Positions 36,428 through 45,754 of a DNA stretch of 64,000 nt are shown here, one piece after another. The notes under the pieces are model-generated. The model saw only the letters and a list, made by a program, of their open reading frames with translations. It was not told where the DNA came from and ran no database searches. Origin of the DNA: Maritalea porphyrae. GTDB taxonomy: Bacteria > Pseudomonadota > Alphaproteobacteria > Rhizobiales > Devosiaceae. Position numbers and translations under genes: made by a program. The DNA lies in contig NZ_BSNI01000001.1 of NCBI RefSeq assembly GCF_030159895.1, positions 62,001-126,000 on the forward strand, in the 5' to 3' direction. Numbering within the stretch: the first letter of the stretch is position 1; each line of letters starts with the position of its first letter.

Positions 36428-37459
36428 CTAGTCTTTTCCCCACCACATCAGTGCAAGGGGTACGAAAAAGCTCAAATAGAATATCCGGGCAATGTGATGA
36501 GTCGCGACAAATGTTGGATCGAGATTCAACGCGAATGCCATAGCCGCCATCGCCTCAACACCACCGGGTGCAAACGCAACAACCAACTGCGCGATTGGCA
36601 AATCGATAAATAGGGACAAAACAACTGCAAATAGCACAGCGGCAAAAACGCCTACCAATGTGATCGCCATTCCAGCGCCAAAAGCTTTGCGCAGTTCGCT
36701 CCAACTCACACCGGAAAACCGCGTGCCAATCATAGAACCCAATATCGTGAGAGCTGGCAATGTAAGCCATTGCGGCATATGCCCTTCAATTATACCTGAA
36801 AGGTGCGTGGTAAGAGAAACAACCATTCCAGCCAAAACGAAAGCGGCCGGCACCCTCAGCTTTTTAAACCCTAGGCCAACCAATGCAGCTAAAGCCAAAC
36901 TCACGGCAACCCAAGGCAAAATCATAAACTCTGTTGGGACCACAAATCCGTTTCCGGCCAGCCCCGACCATACCACCAACATGGGTACAACTAGGGTAAG
37001 CGCCAAAACTCGAATGCTTTGCACAATGGCCACTAGCCGGATATCTGCACCACTATCCATCCCCAGCCCAATGACAAAACTTAGATGCCCCGGGGAGGCA
37101 CCCAATACGGCTGTCTTTGCGTCATATTTCCAAAACCGTTTCAACACCAATTGAGAAAAGAAAAACGCTGCTGTTACAGAAAGAACAATTGCAACCAGGC
37201 TGAATGGCCACTGCTTTGCGCTCTCATAAACTTCGGGCGTCACGCTGGTGCCCATTGAAAGGCCGATCACCAGAAAAGAAATATCCCGAACGCGCGTTTC
37301 AAACGCCAAATCGAGCCCCAACAAGCCGGCTATTGTTACTGCAACGGACGGACCTGTCAGTGCTGGCGCTGGCATGTTAATCCAAAACGCAACCATGGCC
37401 CCAACACTGCCAATGGCCAGCGCAAGAGCGGTTTTTCGCCACAATGCGAAATCTATCAT
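36428..37459 (-). CDS. AbrB family membrane protein
   Basis: About 343 residues with ten helices in two similar halves, the AbrB duplication family (older label: putative ammonia monooxygenase). GLSMGTSVTPEVYE and LGASPGHLSFVIGLGMDSGADIR occupy the first half; APGGVEAMAAMAFALNLDP the second. The G-H/E motif repeat suggests a transporter with two symmetric discontinuous helices. E. coli AbrB affects aidB expression, but the substrate is unknown. The ATG at 37459 is chosen; ATG 37507 or an upstream start are possible because no clear ribosome site is visible. Confidence 0.78.
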   Translation of the reverse strand: MIDFALWRKTALALAIGSVGAMVAFWINMPAPALTGPSVAVTIAGLLGLDLAFETRVRDISFLVIGLSMGTSVTPEVYESAKQWPFSLVAIVLSVTAAFFFSQLVLKRFWKYDAKTAVLGASPGHLSFVIGLGMDSGADIRLVAIVQSIRVLALTLVVPMLVVWSGLAGNGFVVPTEFMILPWVAVSLALAALVGLGFKKLRVPAAFVLAGMVVSLTTHLSGIIEGHMPQWLTLPALTILGSMIGTRFSGVSWSELRKAFGAGMAITLVGVFAAVLFAVVLSLFIDLPIAQLVVAFAPGGVEAMAAMAFALNLDPTFVATHHIARIFYLSFFVPLALMWWGKD

Positions 37460-37687
37460 AAAATTCACCACAAACTGTTCGAACGATAACTCGCTTTTGC
37501 CGAACATGTGTGGGACTAGTGGCAGGATAAGACGAGTTAAGTCTTTAAATGCTATGCCCTTATTGAGCGCCCGACAAGACCACTTTTCTCTTTTTCCGTC
37601 TAACTTGCGGCTTGGCGACAAGCACCAACCATGGCAATGTTACACTCCCTCCTCATTGAACAATTGTTCCAATCCCCAAGGTGCCCC

Positions 37688-38740
37688 ATGTACCAAAACC
37701 CTTCCAGCATTGTTGCTCAATCTAACCAGTCCATACTTGACTTGCGTTCCGACACCGTAACCCAACCAACCGACGAAATGCGCGCCGCAATGGCCGCGGC
37801 TGAGGTAGGGGATGACGTTTATGGTGAAGACCCCACAATCAATATATTGGAAGAAAAAGCGGCATCAATGCTGGGCAAAGAAGCAGGGCTTTTTCTCCCC
37901 TCCAGCACCATGTCCAACCTTGCGGCAATGATGGCCCACACCCAACGTGGCGACGAGATAATCTTGGGGCGCGGCTACCATATTTTTAAGTATGAAGGGG
38001 GTGGCTCCTCGGTTCTTGGTAGCGCATTCCCCTATCCGCTGGACGTCGCAGCAGATGGCGGATTAGAGCCGAGAGACATCGACGCTGCAATCAAACCTGA
38101 TGACAGTCACTTCCCACCATCAAAGGTTCTATCGCTAGAAAACACGCATTCGGGGCAAGCAATATCTTTGGAGCGTATAAATGCGTGCCTTGATTTGGCG
38201 GATAAACACAACTTGGCGAAACACTTGGATGGCGCACGTTTTTTCAATGCGACCACAAAATTGAACATTGAGCCAAAGCAACTCGCAATGCGTTTCGATA
38301 CCATCAATCTCTGTTTATCCAAGGGGCTCGGTGCGCCGGTTGGTGCCGTGTTGGTTGGCGATAATCAAGCAATTGCCAAGGCGAGGCGTTGGCGCAAAAT
38401 GCTTGGTGGCGGTATGCGCCAAGCTGGCATTTTAGCAGCTGCGGGCATTTATGCACTCGACCATCATGTTGCGCGCCTGATTGATGACCAAAAGCGTGCA
38501 GGCATTCTGGCCAACGAACTTGTCGTGCTAGACAAGTTCAAGGTCACATACCAAGACAACCAAACCAACATGCTGTTTATCGAGCCCGCGCAAGATGAGG
38601 TCGAGCCATTACGTCAGCACCTTGCGCAACGTGGTATCAATATCGGTGGCGGCAAATACATTCGCCTGGTCATGCATTTAGATATTGATGACGACGGATT
38701 GACACGGATCAACGATGGGTTCAAATCCTATTATAGTTGA
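37688..38740 (+). CDS. ltaE: Low-specificity L-threonine aldolase
   Basis: 350 residues, PLP-dependent fold type I. Family patterns are [32 protein letters not shown] and the PLP lysine in [25 protein letters not shown] follows. It cleaves threonine or allo-threonine to glycine and acetaldehyde. The ATG at 37688 lies 19 codons inside the longest reading and aligns with the usual N terminus. Its stop overlaps the next start (TGATG). Confidence 0.92.
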   Translation: MYQNPSSIVAQSNQSILDLRSDTVTQPTDEMRAAMAAAEVGDDVYGEDPTINILEEKAASMLGKEAGLFLPSSTMSNLAAMMAHTQRGDEIILGRGYHIFKYEGGGSSVLGSAFPYPLDVAADGGLEPRDIDAAIKPDDSHFPPSKVLSLENTHSGQAISLERINACLDLADKHNLAKHLDGARFFNATTKLNIEPKQLAMRFDTINLCLSKGLGAPVGAVLVGDNQAIAKARRWRKMLGGGMRQAGILAAAGIYALDHHVARLIDDQKRAGILANELVVLDKFKVTYQDNQTNMLFIEPAQDEVEPLRQHLAQRGINIGGGKYIRLVMHLDIDDDGLTRINDGFKSYYS

Positions 38741-40053
38741 TGAGTGAGGCAAGTATGGTTGCGCGCAGATATGATAACAATCTTTGGTCAAACACAGCCA
38801 GCAAAACGCTTGACCTCGACACGTTGGCTGAGGATGTGTCTGCCGACATCATCATAATCGGCGGCGGATTTACAGGTTGCGCCGCCGCCCTGGAAGCTGC
38901 GACGCAAGGCATGTCCGTCCTTTTGCTCGAAGCTGAAACCATTGGGTATGGCGGCTCCGGTCGCAATGTCGGCTTGGTCAATGCAGGACTTTGGACTCCA
39001 CCGGATGAAGTTGAAGAAACGCTCGGTCAGTCGCCAGGTCAGAAGCTAAACGCAGCCTTAGCCGCTGCACCAGATCTCGTGTTTTCGCTAATCGAAAAGT
39101 ATCAAATTAACTGCGACGCGATCCGAAACGGCACGTTGCATTGCGCCCATTCCAAATCAGGGCTGAAAGACCTCAATTCCCGATATGCTCAGCAGATCAA
39201 ACGCAACGCACCGGTGCAATTGATAGATGAAAAACAAACTGGAACGCGGACCGGCAGTTCTTCGTTCAAGGGAGCGCTTTTCGACCCGCGTGCAGGCACC
39301 ATCCAACCCCTCAGCTATTGCCAAGGTTTGGCCCGTGCGGCAATAGCGCAAGGCGCTCAGCTCTTTGAACGTAGCCCGGCACTGTGCATCACGCGCGATG
39401 AGGGACAATGGCAGGTTAGAACCAAGCACGGTTCTGCAACAGCACCCAACTTAATCGTCGCAACAAATGCCTACGCGAATGACCAACTGCTCGGCCATCA
39501 ATCCCGGTTTACGCTCGTCCATTATTTCCAATTCGCAACGGAGCCCCTGACCGCTGCCGAACGCAAAACCGTTCTGCCGAATCTCGAAGGATGCTGGGAC
39601 ACAGCTTTAGTAATGTCATCGTTCCGTTACGATCGCGACGGCAGACTGCTGGTCGGCTCTGTAGGATCACTCGATCATGCCGCATCGCCAACCCATGAAT
39701 TTTGGGCAAAGAAAAAACTTGCGGCGATATATCCGCAGCTATCGCATAAGAAGCTAGATCACGCCTGGCACGGTCGTATTGCAATGACTAAAGATCATCT
39801 ACCAAAAATCGTAGAGTTTGGGCCAAATGCGTACTCAGTTTTTGGCTATTCGGGGCGCGGAATTGGACCAGGCACCGTGTTTGGCACATCTTTGGCTCAA
39901 GTCATTTCAACGGGTGACAAATCAAAACTTCCCATCGCGCCGCTAGCCGCCTACGCAGAAAAGCTCACCGGTGCATCAAGCCTATATTATGAAACTGGTT
40001 CAGTTTTGGCGCACGGCACCTATGCAGCTGGGCGTGCAATCACCGGAAACTAG
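38740..40053 (+). CDS. DAO-type FAD oxidoreductase
   Basis: About 437 residues. ADIIIIGGGFTGCAAALEAATQG (FAD fold, about 35-57) and YGGSGRNVGLVNAG, a motif of GlyOx/D-amino acid oxidase and PuuB-like enzymes, are visible; the C-terminal FGYSGRGIGPGTVFG binds FAD. Shares one base with the ltaE stop, so the two are coupled, which suggests oxidation of an amino acid derivative related to threonine or glycine (inference). An internal ATG at 38755 has a better ribosome site (GAGG) and could be the true start. Confidence 0.85.
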   Translation: MSEASMVARRYDNNLWSNTASKTLDLDTLAEDVSADIIIIGGGFTGCAAALEAATQGMSVLLLEAETIGYGGSGRNVGLVNAGLWTPPDEVEETLGQSPGQKLNAALAAAPDLVFSLIEKYQINCDAIRNGTLHCAHSKSGLKDLNSRYAQQIKRNAPVQLIDEKQTGTRTGSSSFKGALFDPRAGTIQPLSYCQGLARAAIAQGAQLFERSPALCITRDEGQWQVRTKHGSATAPNLIVATNAYANDQLLGHQSRFTLVHYFQFATEPLTAAERKTVLPNLEGCWDTALVMSSFRYDRDGRLLVGSVGSLDHAASPTHEFWAKKKLAAIYPQLSHKKLDHAWHGRIAMTKDHLPKIVEFGPNAYSVFGYSGRGIGPGTVFGTSLAQVISTGDKSKLPIAPLAAYAEKLTGASSLYYETGSVLAHGTYAAGRAITGN

Positions 40054-40454
40054 ATTGTTTCGACACTGCGTTTGCCTGCAAGATCATCCAAAATTGGGCA
40101 GTCGGGACGATCATCTCCATGGCAGTTTTTCACCAGCACGGACAATGTTGATTTCAAGGAATTCAGCTCTTTGATCTTTTTCTCGATGAGATCGATTTTC
40201 ATCTTGGCGATTTGCTTCACATCAGCGCTCGCACGTTGCTCATCATCATAAAGTGACAACAATGTGCGGCATTCTTCAATCGTGAAACCAAGACTACGCG
40301 AACGCTGTAAAAAACAGAGCCTATGTAAATCTTGATCACCATAATCACGATAGCCATTTGCCGCACGCGAAGGGTGAATCAAATCAATTTCTTCATAGTA
40401 CCGTATGGTCTTTGCCGGCAAGCCAGAACGCTCGGCCGCTTGCCCGATATTCAT
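40050..40454 (-). CDS. cueR: Copper-responsive MerR-family regulator CueR
   Basis: 134 residues. N-terminal MerR HTH (MNIGQAAERSGLPAKTIRYY), coiled coil at about 75-105, and the metal loop NCHGDDRPDCPIL with C111 and C119, matching the two copper(I)-binding cysteines of E. coli CueR (112 and 120). A +1 metal sensor is therefore expected. It overlaps a 41-codon upstream gene by ATGA. A CueR-type promoter lies 208 bp before its start and drives both, so it is probably autoregulated. No copper ATPase or chaperone gene is in the window. Confidence 0.92.
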   Translation of the reverse strand: MNIGQAAERSGLPAKTIRYYEEIDLIHPSRAANGYRDYGDQDLHRLCFLQRSRSLGFTIEECRTLLSLYDDEQRASADVKQIAKMKIDLIEKKIKELNSLKSTLSVLVKNCHGDDRPDCPILDDLAGKRSVETI

Positions 40455-40576
40455 CGCTTTGCCTTTTCGCGACATCCGTACGTCGCCACAAGCTCAGCAA
40501 TATCTTCCTCCGAAAAGCCAATCTTTTCAGCAAGTTCAATCATACGTTCAAATTCATTTGGTTCGACAGGACACAT
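40451..40576 (-). CDS. 41-aa cysteine-containing small protein translationally coupled to cueR
   Basis: ATG at 40576 follows AAGGGA seven bases upstream, and the 41 codons end in TGA overlapping the cueR ATG (ATGA). The protein starts MCPVEPNEFERMIEL, continues with a predicted amphipathic helix rich in Glu/Ile/Leu (LAEKIGFSEEDIAELV) and ends TYGCREKAKR; cysteines are residues 2 and 35. No relation to CopZ (no CxxC) was recognised. It is the first gene behind a copper-type promoter. Function unknown; a copper-responsive buffer, a modulator of CueR, or a leader ORF for coupling are possible. Confidence 0.72.
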   Translation of the reverse strand: MCPVEPNEFERMIELAEKIGFSEEDIAELVATYGCREKAKR

Positions 40577-40661
40577 ATAATGATCCCTTCCATGCTATGC
40601 GGACGAGTTGCCTGCTTGCATCACTGGACAAAGTCCGGCACCGCAAACATGCAACGCATCC

Positions 40662-40692
40662 TATATAAACCTTACAGTAATGGGAAGGTCAA
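40662..40692 (-). promoter_or_regulatory. CueR-type promoter with 19-bp spacer and operator
   Basis: On the reverse strand -35 TTGACC and -10 TATATA are separated by 19 bp, the overlong spacer of MerR-family targets. The dyad ACCTT-N11-AAGGT (40669-40689) sits between them and closely resembles the E. coli copA promoter. Predicted start of transcription is near 40655, giving about 79 bases of leader before the 41-aa gene. Confidence 0.85.
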
Positions 40693-40759
40693 CAACGCAT
40701 ATCGGGTAAGACAAAAATGCACAGCTCAACCAAAATGAACGAACTCAGGCTTCAAAGCA

Positions 40760-41305
40760 TTATTTTGACGAACGTGCATCCGCTTCTGCTAGGAGTTCTT
40801 CAACAAGGAAGGAAATCAATTGTTGTCGATTTGCCAAACCTGATTTCTTGTAGATCGAATTCATCTGGCTTTTGATCGTTGAAACACTGGTCCCGCGCAT
40901 GTCAGCGACTTCTGCATTCGAGAAACCCTTCATCGCCAAAATCGCGACTGATTGCTCCGACTGGGACAGATCCCAGCTGGCAAACATTTCGCCAAGATGG
41001 CTTTCAAACTGGCCAGTGGCAACATCAAGCTGTTTGCCCATGGTTTCAATTCTTGTTGCGCTGCGACGCACATAGAATGCCGTCACAACAACACCAGATA
41101 TCAATCCAACACTTGCTAGAATTTGAATTAGCTCCTGCCACTCATATGGGATCGGAGTGGTCCGCAATCCAAACACTTCAGTTGCCAACTCACCGACAAA
41201 CACAAGCGCACAAACAAATTGAAAAGCCAAAAGAAGGTATAGCGGCCAAGGCTGTGAAAGACTTGGCTCGAAACTGCGTTTTCGTGACTTCACAAACGCT
41301 GGCAT
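40760..41305 (-). CDS. Membrane-anchored LuxR-type regulator
   Basis: 181 residues. Two predicted transmembrane helices (LYLLLAFQFVCALVFVGEL and LIQILASVGLISGVVVTAFYV) are followed by a linker and a C-terminal LuxR/FixJ HTH (about 115-175): ILAMKGFSNAEVADMRGTSVSTIKSQMNSIYKKSGL. There is no receiver or autoinducer domain, so sensing must occur at or through the membrane. The ATG at 41305 has GGGGGA upstream. It is 59 bp after the secreted-protein gene with a hairpin between; probably one operon. Confidence 0.83.
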   Translation of the reverse strand: MPAFVKSRKRSFEPSLSQPWPLYLLLAFQFVCALVFVGELATEVFGLRTTPIPYEWQELIQILASVGLISGVVVTAFYVRRSATRIETMGKQLDVATGQFESHLGEMFASWDLSQSEQSVAILAMKGFSNAEVADMRGTSVSTIKSQMNSIYKKSGLANRQQLISFLVEELLAEADARSSK

Positions 41306-41328
41306 AAGTAGTCCCCCACGCGATAGGT

Positions 41329-41350
41329 GGCGACCCAAAAAAGGGTCGCC
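41329..41350 (-). promoter_or_regulatory. Intercistronic hairpin between secreted protein and LuxR-type gene
   Basis: GGCGACCC and GGGTCGCC pair around a six-base loop, all T on the transcribed strand. It follows the upstream stop by about 15 bp and may partly terminate or stabilise the first message. Confidence 0.55.
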
Positions 41351-41364
41351 GCCACAACGCAATG

Positions 41365-41901
41365 TTAGTTCAAGTCAACGCCGATTGAAACACTGCCTGA
41401 GGAGCTGGCGCTTGAGCCGCCTTTGTCTTTTTCGTCATCCTTTGAATTGCTGCCAATCGAAATCGAAGTTGACGAAGAGGCACTGCCGCTAACAGATGTA
41501 GAGTTCTCATTTTCTGTCTCGCCTTCAGCTTCGGCCGTTTGCTCGCCACCAGCGGTCGCACCGTTTGATGTTTCAGCATCTGCAAACGTTTCAACAATCA
41601 AGTCGTACTTAACTTCGCCAGTCCATCGGCTCACAACGACTTCACGAACATGCACATTGTTTTGCGCATAGATGTGAATGCGACCTAATAGAGTGGTCTT
41701 GGTATCCAAGATAGTATAGCCCACCGCCTCAAGCTGAGCGATTACATCTAGATGCGAATTCTGCGCGACATCAAAAGTAAGCTGCGCGCTCGCATTTGCG
41801 TTCGCAGAGGCTGATGCGTCTTGTGCCACCGCTGGCGCACTTAGGAAAGTTGAACCAAGAAGCGTTGCACTCATTGCTGCAATTACAATTTTACGTGTCA
41901 T
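41365..41901 (-). CDS. Secreted protein with PepSY-like core and Ser/Glu-rich tail
   Basis: 178 residues. Signal peptide MTRKIVIAAMSATLLGSTFLS ends near SAPAVAQDA. Residues 40-105 form a small alpha/beta core (SHLDVIAQLEAVGYTIL, then VREVVVSRWTGEVKYDLIVE) similar to PepSY/YpeB propeptide-like inhibitors, but this is only a resemblance. The last 75 residues are low complexity, dominated by Ser, Glu, Gly, Asp and Lys (for example SGSASSSTSISIGS). Not recognised as a named family. Located directly before the membrane LuxR-type gene, so it may be its extracellular partner (inference). Confidence 0.75.
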   Translation of the reverse strand: MTRKIVIAAMSATLLGSTFLSAPAVAQDASASANANASAQLTFDVAQNSHLDVIAQLEAVGYTILDTKTTLLGRIHIYAQNNVHVREVVVSRWTGEVKYDLIVETFADAETSNGATAGGEQTAEAEGETENENSTSVSGSASSSTSISIGSNSKDDEKDKGGSSASSSGSVSIGVDLN

Positions 41902-42033
41902 CGATATTTTCTTTCGTTTGTTCATTCACTGAAGAACACATCGGAGCGTTCATCGCCCTTGTGTTGACGCAAGAAAAACGCATTTCAGATCAGAACCCAA
42001 TTCGCTTAAGGGTGGAAAGGTCCTGTTTCAACC

Positions 42034-42045
42034 CTTGGTACCAAG
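42034..42045. repeat. 12-bp perfect palindrome upstream of the secreted-protein gene
   Basis: CTTGGTACCAAG, 133 bp before the ATG at 41901. Possible regulator binding site. Confidence 0.45.
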
Positions 42046-42091
42046 CATGAGATTGGTTTGTCCATTCGCGAAGGACTGCTAAAACCGATTT

Positions 42092-42107
42092 TCGTACCTA
42101 AGTACGA
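42092..42107. promoter_or_regulatory. Inverted repeat TCGTAC-CTAA-GTACGA
   Basis: Perfect 6-bp arms around CTAA, close to the 3' end of the histidine kinase gene and about 190 bp before the secreted-protein ATG. LuxR-type HTH proteins often bind dyads of this size, so the membrane LuxR regulator is one candidate binder. Confidence 0.45.
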
Positions 42108-42115
42108 TCGATGAA

Positions 42116-45100
42116 CTAGGACCACTTGGCGGCACCGTCGCGCACAAGCTGAACAAGTGTCTTTCGCAGCTCATTTAACTTGGCATATTCCGCTGAGTCT
42201 TGGATGTTTTCACATCGCTCAAGCACAAATTCGGCTGTTGCAATAACATCCCGCCAACGTGGATTCGTCGGCAATGTCTCCACACTGAAATATTTGTCCA
42301 GCGTTCGCGTTTGCAACGATGAGCGATCTAAATGCACCCGCCATATTTCGCTCTGCTCAGCCAAATCAAATTTGTTTTCGTCGGTTGCTAACTTCCAAAC
42401 ATGCAAAGCCTGCTTCATCAACTTAACACTGGTTTGGCGGTAAACCAGTCTGTCTGGCTTCTCGTCTGTTGCCTGTGGCAACGCAATTTGTCCAGGAGGC
42501 AAATGTCCCGGCATTTCAATTGTTTCAAAGGCCCTCTGCACGGCCCCAACATCGAACTGGTTCACCGAATTGTCGACCGCATTGGGCAAAATGATCAGGC
42601 TCACGCCGCCGCCTGCTTCCTGTTCCAACTCGTAAGCAAATATGGAAGCAACACCAGCATTCTTGATCTCAATTTCTCGCTGCTCAGCGCGACCATCCGC
42701 TTGGCACGCAGCACGCATTTCTTCAAATTCAGTATCGAACAGAAACTCGGTGACTTGCGCCCCGATGACTTCACGGCCAAGCCATTGCGAGGCAAATTTG
42801 TTGGCGTAGCTAATCCGCCCATCATCGCCCACGCACCAAAGACAAACGCTCAAAGTGTCAAGTAGAGACGCCATGCGTGATTGCGACAAACGCAACGCGT
42901 CTTCAACTTGAATTCGCCGTTGCATTTCTTGATGTAGCTGGGCGTTTTCGGTGGTGGCTTGCCGTGCTTTCCTTGCTTCCAAAAGCGTTTCAATCCGCGC
43001 CAGCAATTCATCTTTTACAAATGGCTTCACCACATAATCGTTCGCACCAGCTTCCAACCCAGCGATAATATCGCGCGTGCGAGAGCGTGCAGTCACCATA
43101 ATTATCGGCAGTTCTAAACGGTCAAAACGCTCCCGCAATCGACGTGCAACTTCCAAACCACTCAAATCAGGCATCATCACATCTAAGATAATGAGCGATG
43201 GCTGAGCCTGCTCAATCATCTCCAGCGCTGACTTTCCGCTGTCAGCCGTGCGCACGCCAAACCCTTGCGGCAGTAAAACATTGCGCAACACCTGCAAATT
43301 AATTGGCTCATCATCCACAACCAGAATATCTGGCGCACCTTGTTTCTTCGGCACTTCGTAGGTGAGTTCCAAATTGTCTGAACTGTTGAGCGTTTCGTGA
43401 TAGCCATCTGCCAAACCAGATACGACGGGCACTCCTTCATGCTCAAAATCTACCTGGGTCGCTGCACGCAGTTTCAAAGAAAATCGAGAACCTTCCCCAA
43501 GCGCGCTGGATGCGGTCAGGTGCCCACCCAAAATCGTCGCCAGCTGACGCGCAATTGTAAGCCCCAGCCCGGTCCCCCCGGTTTTGCGCGCCGTCTCCAT
43601 TCCATCTGCTTGCTCGAGAGGCTGGAACATGCGCCCTAAATCCTCTTGCGATATCCCAACGCCCGTATCAACAATTGATATATCTACCCATTCAGCATCT
43701 GCTTCGGCAAAAATTTGGATAGATCCAGCTTCGGTATATTTAATCGCGTTCCCAACAAGATTGTGCAAAATCTGCTCCAACCGCACAGGATCAGCCATGA
43801 CAAGGGGTGTATCCTTTTCAATATCCACTCGCAGCGTCACAGGCTCGCCCTGCAACAATGGCTCAGATAATTGCAGAACATTGCGAACGCTCGTTGCCAC
43901 ATCAACTGGGTGCATATCAAGCCGCATCCGGCCCTGTCGGATGCGGTAGAGATCAAGTAAATCGTCCACCAAGCGAGAAAGTTTGCGGGCGCTAAAAGTA
44001 ATCAGCTGCAGCTGACTGCGTTGTCGCTCACTCAAATCTCCTGCTGCACCGGCTGATAATGTCTCAGATATCCCCACAATCCCATTCAAGGGCGTACGCA
44101 ACTCATGGCTTGTATTCGCCAAAAACGTGTCTTTGAGCCGATCAGCCTCTTCAAGTTGAGCGTTCTTCTCCTCAATGGCTGCAACATTTTGATTGATCTG
44201 ATTAAGTTGGGCACGCACCGCATCTCGCATTCGCGCAAAACTATCCGCAAGGCGCTTTAATTCAATCGGCTTCTCGATCAAGGGCATGGACCGATGCAAA
44301 TCACCTGCAGCGATTGCTTCAGCGGTATTCGTTATCCGCAAAATCGGATTAGTCGCGCTACGTGCCAAGCGGGTCGCGATCAGAAACAAAATCGGTATTG
44401 CCAAAAGCGCGATGGTCGTAACCGTTCCAATCAATGTATTCGCCGTAGCGTAAGCATCACGCGATGGCACCTCGCTCACCAACAACCAGTTGCGATCAAA
44501 CACATCAACACTGCCAAACGCAGCAAGCGCAGCTCCACTAGATAAGCCACGTTCAATTTTGGCAGTGCCTTCTAAAGGCAACGAAGCTCGACCAATCGCA
44601 GGTCGTTCACCAATGCTGTAGATCCCGCCATGTGGTTGGCTTAGGATCTGTTGGCGTGAAGAAAGCAAAAATATTTGCCCCGCCTCGCGCGTCTCAGACT
44701 GCACAATACGTTCAACACCGTCTGTCTGAAGACGAAACACAATGGCGCCACTAGGCCGCGAATAGAAGCGAATTTTCACCCCGACATAAGCAACGTAAAC
44801 TCCCGTCACAGGGTCGAATTCGAAGTCACCAAATACGATGCCCTCCTCGTCATCACGCGCCAACGTTTGCTGGGCAACACGCGCTAAAGGCGAATTGGCA
44901 ATCGTACCTTCCATACTTGTCGCCAAGTAGTTGTCTTTTAGAACTGAATAGACAACTCGGCCTGTATTATTGATTAGATAGAGATTGTCATATTCCGACG
45001 ACGCCAAAAACGCCTCATATTCTTCATGAAACTGGCTATGCATATTATCGTAGATCAGCGCTTTACTGATTAACTCATCGCGATCCGCGCTTTTTGCGCC

Positions 45101-45460
45101 GACACCGATTCCAAATGCTCCCCGCAATATCCGAGCAGCTTCTTCTGGTTCGGTCGAGATTTCACGAAATCCGTAGCTAAAACCGTAAAATTCGCCAATT
45201 GAATACCGCACAATATTCGTTTGGCTCAGGCTATCAGCCTGTCGAGTGGCAAATTGCATATATTGGCGAATTTCGCTGCGTTTTGCTTCATTCACAAACT
45301 CTAGCTTTGCAAAATTCTCCCCCTCCACATTGCGAATAAGCACATAAAAGAACGTGGCACTGACAATGAGCAACGGAATCAGCGAAATACTGACGAAAGC
45401 CAGCAAAAGCCGGGCATGAAGCCCTTTCGGCGACACAAAATCTGAACCAAATATCTTCAC
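42116..45460 (-). CDS. Large hybrid sensor histidine kinase (Cache-HAMP-HisKA-HATPase-REC-PAS)
   Basis: 1114 residues from a GTG start at 45460, which has GGGAG upstream (the longer reading starts with TTG). Layout: TM1 about 16-42; extracytoplasmic dCache-like domain 45-335; TM2 about 343-363; HAMP to 410; HisKA with NTSHELRTPLNG (H452); HATPase with NAIKYTEAG and GTGLGL; receiver domain with VVDDEPIN, D760 and VVKPF; PAS-like domain about 865-955; helical C-terminal region of unknown type. No HPt domain, so the phosphate must leave through a separate HPt or reverse. Divergent from a solute importer that may supply or report its ligand (inference). Confidence 0.88.
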   Translation of the reverse strand: MKIFGSDFVSPKGLHARLLLAFVSISLIPLLIVSATFFYVLIRNVEGENFAKLEFVNEAKRSEIRQYMQFATRQADSLSQTNIVRYSIGEFYGFSYGFREISTEPEEAARILRGAFGIGVGAKSADRDELISKALIYDNMHSQFHEEYEAFLASSEYDNLYLINNTGRVVYSVLKDNYLATSMEGTIANSPLARVAQQTLARDDEEGIVFGDFEFDPVTGVYVAYVGVKIRFYSRPSGAIVFRLQTDGVERIVQSETREAGQIFLLSSRQQILSQPHGGIYSIGERPAIGRASLPLEGTAKIERGLSSGAALAAFGSVDVFDRNWLLVSEVPSRDAYATANTLIGTVTTIALLAIPILFLIATRLARSATNPILRITNTAEAIAAGDLHRSMPLIEKPIELKRLADSFARMRDAVRAQLNQINQNVAAIEEKNAQLEEADRLKDTFLANTSHELRTPLNGIVGISETLSAGAAGDLSERQRSQLQLITFSARKLSRLVDDLLDLYRIRQGRMRLDMHPVDVATSVRNVLQLSEPLLQGEPVTLRVDIEKDTPLVMADPVRLEQILHNLVGNAIKYTEAGSIQIFAEADAEWVDISIVDTGVGISQEDLGRMFQPLEQADGMETARKTGGTGLGLTIARQLATILGGHLTASSALGEGSRFSLKLRAATQVDFEHEGVPVVSGLADGYHETLNSSDNLELTYEVPKKQGAPDILVVDDEPINLQVLRNVLLPQGFGVRTADSGKSALEMIEQAQPSLIILDVMMPDLSGLEVARRLRERFDRLELPIIMVTARSRTRDIIAGLEAGANDYVVKPFVKDELLARIETLLEARKARQATTENAQLHQEMQRRIQVEDALRLSQSRMASLLDTLSVCLWCVGDDGRISYANKFASQWLGREVIGAQVTEFLFDTEFEEMRAACQADGRAEQREIEIKNAGVASIFAYELEQEAGGGVSLIILPNAVDNSVNQFDVGAVQRAFETIEMPGHLPPGQIALPQATDEKPDRLVYRQTSVKLMKQALHVWKLATDENKFDLAEQSEIWRVHLDRSSLQTRTLDKYFSVETLPTNPRWRDVIATAEFVLERCENIQDSAEYAKLNELRKTLVQLVRDGAAKWS

Positions 45461-45754
45461 GCTTCTCACTCCCTGAGAACGTAACAAAACGCACGCTCTA
45501 TATACCAATTCGTATCCTGGTCATCTTCTCGCTCAAAGCCGCTCTCGAGTTGCAACAAAATCGAAATTGACGATTTTTCCGCACATTTTGCAGAAGCCTT
45601 GAAGTGACTCTAGGTATTAAATTGGTTTCCTATAAGATTTCCGGTATTAAGAGCCAGGTCAAGTTTCAATTTTTGGCACTGCCGGAAGTGAGGAGTTCGC
45701 AACTTCCTGATTTGAGGTTTGCGGATTGGAAGGAAAATTCTTAGGAGGAAACCC
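45461..45754. promoter_or_regulatory. Divergent control region, kinase and ABC importer
   Basis: No gene was found in these 294 bp. Seen: GGTATTAA twice, 30 bp apart (45613-45620, 45643-45650), and an inverted repeat GGAAGT (45684-45689)/ACTTCC (45702-45707) about 50 bp before the importer start. AGGAGG at about 45743 is the ribosome site of the binding protein. Confidence 0.45.

Noticed and set aside
40577-40655. Further mini-ORFs (8-9 codons) in the leader of the 41-aa gene
   Set aside because: Too short and without ribosome sites; probably chance.
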